Positions 6,047 through 11,142 of a stretch of DNA of 11,142 bases are shown in pieces. A program made the translations under genes and the position numbers. The notes beneath the pieces are model-generated. The model was not told where the DNA came from. It worked only from the letters and a program-made list of their open reading frames with translations, and did no database searches. The stretch is from contig DAIDIM010000213.1 in the NCBI GenBank assembly GCA_027459365.1, positions 1-11,142 on the forward strand, in the 5' to 3' direction. Each line of letters starts with the position of its first letter. Positions within the stretch are counted from its first letter, which is position 1. Source of the DNA: Chlamydiota bacterium. GTDB lineage: Bacteria > Chlamydiota > Chlamydiia > Chlamydiales > SM23-39.

Positions 6047-6844
6047 ATGAAACAAATTTATCTTTTTTTTGAATTATCAATAATAATTATTTCTTTGTTT
6101 ATGATTGAAATGAATGGAACACAAATTATTCCAGGACATCTTCTCAATTCATATACCCTCAATGGGCGTATTCCTATCAAAACTTGGTATATTGATGAAG
6201 CTTACCCCGATTCGATCCCTATAATATATACCTATGAACAAGTTGAAAATCTAAAAGAGTCTGCAGAAAATCGAAATCAATTTTATTATGGAGCAACAGA
6301 TTCCTATCTGTACGATGCATTGGATCATTTCCCGATTCAAGGCATGTCCGTTGCTATTATGGGATCTAGGACGCCTGTGTACGAAAGTATCGTATTAGCT
6401 TCGGGAGGAAACCCTACAACAATTGAATATAATAAGATCATCTCCCAGCATCCACACGTCAATACAATGACCGTAAAAGAATATGAAGAGAATCCAGTGT
6501 TATTTGATGCAATCTTTTCGATTTCTAGTTACGAGCACGATGGTTTAGGACGTTATGGAGATCCTTTAAATCCTAATGGCGATCTCATAGCTATGGAAAA
6601 AACCAAACCAATGTTAAAAAAAGGAGGGTTGTTATATTTAGCAGTTCCTTTAGGTAAAGATTGTCTTGTTTGGAATGCTCATAGAATATACGGAAAGATC
6701 CGCCTACCCATGCTCATTGATGGGTGGGAAATCGTTGGCACTTATGGGTTTGCTCAAAGTGATTATGATCGAGAAGATACTCATCAGCCCGTTTTTGTTC
6801 TCCGTCCCATAAACTTTACAAATCGGTTCGACTCAGTGCGATGA
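6047..6844 (+). CDS. DUF268 family protein, methyltransferase-like, with N-terminal signal segment
   Basis: The 265-residue protein matches the DUF268 pattern: SISSYEHDGLGRYGDPLNP (158-176), followed by NGDL, then KKGGLLYLAVPLG (191-203) and NAHRIYGKIRLPML (210-223), which leads into GWEIV. DUF268 proteins look like SAM-dependent methyltransferases (AIMGSRTPVYESI, 103-115, in the motif I place) but their reaction is, as far as I know, not established. The N-terminus (MKQIYLFFELSIIIISLFMI) is a hydrophobic signal peptide or membrane anchor, again pointing outside the cytoplasm. AGGG (6039-6042) lies 4 nt before the ATG and is a short-spaced ribosome binding site. It follows the two-domain glycosyltransferase by 18 bp, probably in one transcript, and its last 29 bp overlap the end of the convergent gene. 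Confidence 0.8.
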   Translation: MKQIYLFFELSIIIISLFMIEMNGTQIIPGHLLNSYTLNGRIPIKTWYIDEAYPDSIPIIYTYEQVENLKESAENRNQFYYGATDSYLYDALDHFPIQGMSVAIMGSRTPVYESIVLASGGNPTTIEYNKIISQHPHVNTMTVKEYEENPVLFDAIFSISSYEHDGLGRYGDPLNPNGDLIAMEKTKPMLKKGGLLYLAVPLGKDCLVWNAHRIYGKIRLPMLIDGWEIVGTYGFAQSDYDREDTHQPVFVLRPINFTNRFDSVR

Positions 6845-8276
6845 AGTCATTTCCATAAATTCTATAAACGTCATATTCCAGAGTTCGCAAAAAATCAATT
6901 GTGGTTTCGCACTGCATCTTCAACTCATCTGAGCAATGATTGAGATCATAATTTCCTAGAATTTCCAAAATAATTGTTGGTCTATTTCGTTTTATCGTCT
7001 CTTCTGCACCACGTAATACGTTGAGTTCGTAGGATTCAACATCTATTTTTATAAGAGAAACAGGATCGAGATTCAAACTATCAAGAGTGAACATATACGC
7101 AGAGTCACCACCTTTTCCAATCGAAGTTCCACCCTCGTTTTCTGAATTTCGAACAGACATTTCGATGAGGCCTAACTTTTCCCCGAGAGCACTACGGATT
7201 AGAAAGACATTGTTAATGTTATTTAGATTTAAATTATAACTAAGTTCTCGGAACAATTTATATTGTGGCTCAAATGAAACAACAAACCCTTTTACTCCCA
7301 CTTTTCGCGACATCGCAAGTGTATGTATTCCCATATGTGCACCAATGTCGATCGCAAGTGTACCCGGGAATGCAAATTTTTTTACCAGATTTCCGATTTC
7401 AGATTCCCAATAGATTCCCTTTCGAATATGCGATTTAATAGAGTCAGGCAGATCATCTACATAAAACTCACCTAAGTCATTGACTTCGAATATTTTATAT
7501 TGATCAAAAGGAAATTCGTCTAAATATTTCTGCAGTTTGCGCTCATATTCACTTAAAGATATAAGCTCGGGTGAAAGTTTCGAGACTGTCCATGTCTTGC
7601 AATCATTCAAATCATTACAATATTCTTCCGATTTGTCATACATTGGATAACGGTAAAGCCTGAAAGGATTATTCATGTCTTTAAAGACAAGATTTTTTGC
7701 TTGGAGAACATCATCTCGTATAAAGATCAGATTTTTCCCAGAGTTTTCAGCGTATACAAGCGAGTAGCCTTTCGATTTTCCCAATTTGTACAAAGCAGAT
7801 ATATTCGCGCCTGACTCATCATTCTCTGAAAATGGACCCTGCAATGATTGATAAGAGATCAAGACAACGGTCGGTGTGTATTTTTCATCTAACGCCTTCC
7901 AAACTTTTAACTGATTGTCTGCAAGATCTATCGATAAAAGATCGAAATGGTAAGGAATGAGATATTGATCGAAGAGTTCATTAATATTTTTTTCTGTCAC
8001 ACATTCCCTATAAAGATCAAATTCTGGATTGTGAATTACTTCATTCATCAGTAAAGCTCTCCATCCTTGAATCTTTAGAAGATATGTATTGCTTCTTCTC
8101 ATTTTCCTTTCGCCCAGAAGTTCTAAAGAGACTTTGCAAACTGGTTCTATTTCTCGAAATATTTTTGCAACGATCCCATCCTCTCCGTTCTGGCTATAAA
8201 CAGACTTCTCATACAAAGTTAAATCAATTTCCTCTGTGAATGCAAAAAACTGAATGCAAAGGAAAAATACCAACAT
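6816..8276 (-). CDS. Exported FkbM-family methyltransferase with degenerate N-terminal methyltransferase domain
   Basis: From ATG 8274-8276 the protein has 486 residues and starts with a signal peptide (MLVFFLCIQFFAFTEE). A TTG at 8303 would add nine residues before it and overlap the upstream gene, so the ATG is preferred. The N-terminal half begins with YSQNGEDGIV (27-36), typical of an FkbM-like subfamily. Where that subfamily has ELGAGDG it reads LELLGERKM (51-59), so SAM binding there is probably lost. The C-terminal half is a regular FkbM domain: LAIDIGAHMGIHTL (307-320), SFEP (334-337), IKIDVESYELNVLRGA (409-424) and TIILEI (434-439). It starts 2 bp after the upstream stop codon (translational coupling). 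Its stop lies inside the 3' end of the convergent DUF268 gene. FkbM enzymes are O-methyltransferases; the substrate here is unknown. Confidence 0.85.
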   Translation of the reverse strand: MLVFFLCIQFFAFTEEIDLTLYEKSVYSQNGEDGIVAKIFREIEPVCKVSLELLGERKMRRSNTYLLKIQGWRALLMNEVIHNPEFDLYRECVTEKNINELFDQYLIPYHFDLLSIDLADNQLKVWKALDEKYTPTVVLISYQSLQGPFSENDESGANISALYKLGKSKGYSLVYAENSGKNLIFIRDDVLQAKNLVFKDMNNPFRLYRYPMYDKSEEYCNDLNDCKTWTVSKLSPELISLSEYERKLQKYLDEFPFDQYKIFEVNDLGEFYVDDLPDSIKSHIRKGIYWESEIGNLVKKFAFPGTLAIDIGAHMGIHTLAMSRKVGVKGFVVSFEPQYKLFRELSYNLNLNNINNVFLIRSALGEKLGLIEMSVRNSENEGGTSIGKGGDSAYMFTLDSLNLDPVSLIKIDVESYELNVLRGAEETIKRNRPTIILEILGNYDLNHCSDELKMQCETTIDFLRTLEYDVYRIYGNDFIALSRTDL

Positions 8277-8278
8277 TT

Positions 8279-8971
8279 TCACAACTTTACCCAGATTCCC
8301 CAACTCTCATATAGCTCATTAAACTCAAATATCTTATGACAAGTTTCGTCCAGCCATTCAATTGCTGACACCATCGTCAGGTATCCATTTTCAGACCAAT
8401 TCATGTCGTTCAAGAGGATGATCCCCCCTTTTTTAACCATAGGAACCCATTTTAGTACGTCTGAATAGGCCCGTTCCTCGGAATGATTTCCATCGATATG
8501 TAGAATATCGATTTCAGAAATTAAAGGAGCGTTTTCAGAGGTTGTTTGCCAAATCTCGATGTAATCCCTGAGCTTCAATTGTTCAATTTTACGAAATAAG
8601 CCCCATTTGATTTTCTGATGGTCGAGCTGACTCCACCAAATCTTATGCGACTCTTCAAGCATGCCCTGGACTGAAACAACTGGATCCCAAGAGTCAATGC
8701 CAAAAATTTTACCTTTTCCATTCGCTTGCAATGCGAATGCCATTGGCACAAGCGATTTACCACCGAATACGCCGATCTCTAACACTCGATCTGGCTTTTT
8801 GGAAAGAATATAATCGATCAGAATAGAAGCTTTTTTTTCTGAACACCATCCTTCAAGAGATTTCATTTCTTCAAATACCTTCAATTTCAAAATTGCAGTA
8901 TCGCTGTCGACTTGAATCACGTACTCATAGTGAGAGAGAGGATGAACATTTTCATAATCCATATAGTACAT
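8279..8971 (-). CDS. Class I SAM methyltransferase (Methyltransf_24-like)
   Basis: The 230-residue protein has motif I VLEIGVFGGKS (63-73), FGIDSW (90-95) with the ribose-binding acidic residue, IDILHIDGNHS (154-164) and GGIILLNDMNW (182-192), preceded by KWVPMVKK. This 'HIDGxHS...DV..W...V..GG' order is characteristic of Methyltransf_24 proteins, often found in sugar or cell-surface biosynthesis clusters. No signal peptide is seen, so it should be cytoplasmic, unlike most neighbours. AGGA (8979-8982) stands 7 nt upstream of the ATG and supports this start. It precedes the FkbM gene by 2 bp and lies 95 bp after epmB on the same strand, so it could be read from its own promoter or from the housekeeping operon. 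Confidence 0.88.
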   Translation of the reverse strand: MYYMDYENVHPLSHYEYVIQVDSDTAILKLKVFEEMKSLEGWCSEKKASILIDYILSKKPDRVLEIGVFGGKSLVPMAFALQANGKGKIFGIDSWDPVVSVQGMLEESHKIWWSQLDHQKIKWGLFRKIEQLKLRDYIEIWQTTSENAPLISEIDILHIDGNHSEERAYSDVLKWVPMVKKGGIILLNDMNWSENGYLTMVSAIEWLDETCHKIFEFNELYESWGIWVKL

Positions 8972-9008
8972 TTTCTGTTCCTATTTCATTCTTGAGATCA
9001 AGAAATGC

Positions 9009-9037
9009 TATAAAAAAATTTAAAAAAAGAACAGCAA
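9009..9037 (-). promoter_or_regulatory. Candidate sigma-70-type promoter for the two methyltransferase genes
   Basis: On the minus strand TTGCTG (9037-9032) and TTTATA (9014-9009) are separated by 17 bp of T/A-rich sequence, 37 bp upstream of the ATG at 8971. The -35 box is fair and the -10 box poor; an alternative -10, TATAGC, lies two bases further on. Just downstream is a short inverted repeat, TCTTGA-N2-TCAAGA (8990-9003), which could be an operator or chance. This stretch is the only gene-free space between epmB and the methyltransferase pair. Confidence 0.3.
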
Positions 9038-9066
9038 TATCTATAAAGAGCCATTCCCAATGTGCC

Positions 9067-10044
9067 TCATAGACAAATTCTAGTTTTGCTTTTTCGACCC
9101 GCGATTTCTCGAACAAGCCGTGGGACTGCATATCCTGATAGATTTTCTTGAAGATATTGAATGAGAGCATGTGCTCGAATATCTGAAACTAGAAAATGTT
9201 GAGTCCCTTCAACAAGATCGAGCTGGTGCAAGTAATAAGGGACAATTCCGCAATTGACCATCTTCTGAAAAAGCTCAAAAAGGACTCCCTCGCGATCGTT
9301 TACCTCTTTTAACAGGACGGACTGACTTAAAACTGGAATACCTAATTTTTGAATTTTTTTAAGACTGGCAATGACTTCATCATCCAATTCTAGCGGATGA
9401 TTACAATGAATCACAAAATAGATTGACTTCCTGCAATTTTTAAGCAAGTTGAGAAAAGAATCGTTTATTCGCTCTGGAATTCCGATCGGAAATCGAGTAT
9501 GAAAACGAATTCTTTTTATATGTGAGATCGCGTCTAAACGGGCGAAAAGAGTAGTGATTGACTGATCACTCAAAGAAAGAGGATCGCCGCCGCTCAAAAT
9601 GACCTCTTCAATCGTCAAATCTTTCTCTAAAAAAGCGATCTCTTCTTCAAATCCAGTCACTTGCGTTTCGTACGGAAAGTTTTGACGAAAGCAAAATCGA
9701 CAATGCATTGCACAGGCACTGGTTGTCAAAATCAATGCCCTGCCACGATATTTTTGTAAAATTTTTCCAGTCTTGCAAAATGTTTTATCCCCCACTGGAT
9801 CCATAACAAATCCCGGTGCAACAGTTTTTTCATCAACAAGTGGAACGAACTGCCTCAAAATAGGATCATTCAGAGTATTTTTTTGAATTTTTTCCGCAAG
9901 TCTTCTCGGTAAATTTAAAACAAATCTTGGATCTGCATCAATTTGCGATTTCTCTTCAATTTCAAGAAAATCGAGTAAGGAAGAAATTGAGGTAAAATTC
10001 TCCCGTTGAATCTGGCGCCAAATTGGCACTTTTTGCATTGACAT
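9067..10044 (-). CDS. epmB: EF-P beta-lysylation radical SAM aminomutase EpmB (KamA family)
   Basis: This 325-residue enzyme of the lysine 2,3-aminomutase family converts L-alpha-lysine to R-beta-lysine, which EpmA attaches to elongation factor P so that ribosomes pass proline stretches. CAMHCRFCF (111-119) is the CX3CX2C motif for the 4Fe-4S cluster that cleaves SAM, and LSGGDPLSL (150-158) is the glycine-rich SAM-contacting stretch. YYLHQLDLVEG (270-280) is a family block, and the C-terminus SGYAVPRLVREIAGRKSKT (303-321) carries the lysine, probably Lys320, that holds pyridoxal phosphate. Its length (325) fits EpmB and is shorter than the roughly 410-residue fermentative aminomutases. Two ATGs (codons 1 and 3) compete; no strong ribosome site is visible. 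It follows murA by 42 bp on the same strand. Confidence 0.85.
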   Translation of the reverse strand: MSMQKVPIWRQIQRENFTSISSLLDFLEIEEKSQIDADPRFVLNLPRRLAEKIQKNTLNDPILRQFVPLVDEKTVAPGFVMDPVGDKTFCKTGKILQKYRGRALILTTSACAMHCRFCFRQNFPYETQVTGFEEEIAFLEKDLTIEEVILSGGDPLSLSDQSITTLFARLDAISHIKRIRFHTRFPIGIPERINDSFLNLLKNCRKSIYFVIHCNHPLELDDEVIASLKKIQKLGIPVLSQSVLLKEVNDREGVLFELFQKMVNCGIVPYYLHQLDLVEGTQHFLVSDIRAHALIQYLQENLSGYAVPRLVREIAGRKSKTRICL

Positions 10045-10086
10045 AGGCGAATATTTTACCCACCTTTAAAACAGGTTGTCAATCAT

Positions 10087-11142
10087 TCAAACACTTTCTA
10101 AAATATTCTTTAGACTTTTCCCTTTTTTGATAGGCGTTGGTTGGCGAGAGATATCGGCACCAAGTGAAACGAGCTTTTCTACAAGATCTTCGTATCCGCG
10201 GTCGAGAAAATCGACGTTGGAAACAGTGCTGACATCGGGCGCTAAAAGGGCAGCCATGACGTAGGCAAACCCTGCACGAAGATCAGGAATTGAGAATTCT
10301 CTAGGCTTAAGCGGAGTTGGCCCTTTCACAACCAAACTGTGGAGATGATTACTCGAGGCAAAGCGGCAATTTTTCCCGCCAAGACATTGGGTGAAAAGCT
10401 CAATATCTGCACCCATCTCTTTCAGCATTTGGGTATAACCAAAACGATTCTCATAGACCGTTTCATGAATGACAGAGGTACCTTTGGCCTGGGTTAAGAG
10501 GACAACAAAGGGTTGTTGCCAATCGGTCATAAAACCTGGATGCACATCCGTTTCAATTTGGATACCCCCCTTCAGCTCTTTGTCATAGAAGAATTCAATC
10601 CCATTTTTCTTTACATGAAAACCGCCCCCCATTTCACGAATCTTATTTAAAAAGGCAATCATATGAATATGCTCTGCACCTTCAATAAAAACGCGCCCTT
10701 TGGTTGCAATAGCAGCCATTGCATAGGAAGCAACTTCGTTCCGATCGGTCAGTACTGTATGTTCGACTTCGTTGAATTGATCTGTATGTTCAATATGAAT
10801 CGTTCGGTCCGCATCTACAGTAATATTTGCGCCGAGTTTTTGTAAAAAAAGGATGAGATCTAAAATCTCAGGCTCAATCGCTGCATTTCTTATCAGAGTG
10901 GTCCCTTTTGCCCGCACAGCTGCTAATATCGTATTTTCCGTTGCGCCAACCGATGGGTATGGCAAAGTGATAATACACCCTTTCAACCCATGATGCGCCT
11001 GAGCGAGATAGGCCCCCTCTTTTTTCATTTCCCGATATTCAATAAAAGCGCCCAATTTTTTGAGCGATTGGATATGAAAATCGACAGGTCTTGCTCCAAT
11101 TAAGTCACCGCCGATAGTTGGGACAATGATATCTTCATCCGT
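10087..11142 (-). CDS. murA: UDP-GlcNAc 1-carboxyvinyltransferase MurA (5' end beyond window)
   Basis: MurA makes the first committed peptidoglycan step, adding enolpyruvate from PEP to UDP-GlcNAc in the cytoplasm. The 352 codons present (numbered from the window edge) are the C-terminal part of a normally 420-450-residue protein. Signatures are GARPVDFH (16-23), YPSVGATENTILAA (62-75), TDWQQPF (206-212, catalytic Asp207), DLRAG (287-291) and DRGYED (314-319, with the active-site Arg). IGGDLIGARPVD shows Asp13 (codon 11104-11106) where most MurA enzymes have the fosfomycin-target Cys115. The Asp form is active and fosfomycin-resistant in Chlamydia and others. The frame continues upstream of any internal start, so this is truncation by the window, not a short gene. 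epmB follows 42 bp downstream. Confidence 0.95.
   Translation of the reverse strand, partial: TDEDIIVPTIGGDLIGARPVDFHIQSLKKLGAFIEYREMKKEGAYLAQAHHGLKGCIITLPYPSVGATENTILAAVRAKGTTLIRNAAIEPEILDLILFLQKLGANITVDADRTIHIEHTDQFNEVEHTVLTDRNEVASYAMAAIATKGRVFIEGAEHIHMIAFLNKIREMGGGFHVKKNGIEFFYDKELKGGIQIETDVHPGFMTDWQQPFVVLLTQAKGTSVIHETVYENRFGYTQMLKEMGADIELFTQCLGGKNCRFASSNHLHSLVVKGPTPLKPREFSIPDLRAGFAYVMAALLAPDVSTVSNVDFLDRGYEDLVEKLVSLGADISRQPTPIKKGKSLKNILESV

Noticed and set aside
8277..8303. TTG start at 8303 for the FkbM gene
   Set aside because: It would overlap the upstream gene by 25 bp and put nine polar residues before an otherwise clean signal peptide; ATG 8276, 2 bp after the upstream stop, is more natural.
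8952..9170. 72-codon minus-strand open frame with a hydrophobic stretch between epmB and the methyltransferase gene
   Set aside because: It overlaps the coding 3' end of epmB by 104 bp and the methyltransferase start by 20 bp; the hydrophobic run is explained by the T/A-rich intergenic sequence, and no ribosome site fits.
9067..10044. Fermentative lysine 2,3-aminomutase (KamA) instead of EpmB
   Set aside because: The protein is about 325 residues and ends soon after the GRKSKT lysine motif like EpmB; catabolic KamA enzymes are longer, and no lysine-fermentation genes are nearby.
10087..11142. AroA (EPSP synthase), which shares the fold
   Set aside because: GARPVD, YPSVGATEN, TDWQQPF and DRGYE are MurA signatures, not AroA.

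Overview
The window looks like chromosome from an environmental, amoeba- or invertebrate-associated member of the Chlamydiota (Parachlamydia/Waddlia/Simkania-like). The reasons are moderately low GC, a MurA with Asp instead of Cys at the catalytic position (as in Chlamydia), an EpmB-type EF-P lysine aminomutase, and a run of exported sugar- and methyl-transfer genes of kinds I associate with these bacteria. The genus is inferred; no rRNA or other marker is present.

Layout. Positions 2-2876 (+) hold four almost touching genes: a methyltransferase-like protein cut by the window edge, an exported SGNH/GDSL-type hydrolase, an exported GT-A-like glycosyltransferase, and a MycE-like class I methyltransferase. 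Positions 3115-4089 (-) hold one exported, probable glycosyltransferase. Positions 4373-6844 (+) hold a two-domain GT-D/GT-A-like glycosyltransferase and a DUF268 methyltransferase-like protein. Positions 6816-8971 (-) hold a double-domain FkbM methyltransferase and a Methyltransf_24-type methyltransferase. Positions 9067-11142 (-) are housekeeping: epmB and the C-terminal four fifths of murA. No tRNA, rRNA or CRISPR array was seen.

The main discovery is a palindromic miniature element (MITE) of 165-166 bp in three copies (2931-3095, 4123-4288, 4388-4553). Each copy is bounded by its own perfect 5-bp target duplication (GTAAT, ATTAT, TTAAC). Copies 1 and 2 flank the lone minus-strand gene. 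Copy 3 sits inside the start of the glycosyltransferase at 4373. There, 166 bp of element plus 5 bp of duplication make exactly 57 codons without a stop, so the gene stays open while its apparent signal peptide is pushed about 60 residues inward. This resembles the in-frame Rickettsia palindromic elements, but in a different phylum and with clear target-site duplications.

How the genes may work together: glycosyltransferases, methyltransferases and an esterase/acetylesterase-like hydrolase are typical of a glycan-building and glycan-decorating locus. Most of them carry an N-terminal Sec-type signal, which is unusual for enzymes that use nucleotide sugars and S-adenosylmethionine. I infer that the products may act outside the bacterial cytoplasm, possibly in the inclusion or host cell.
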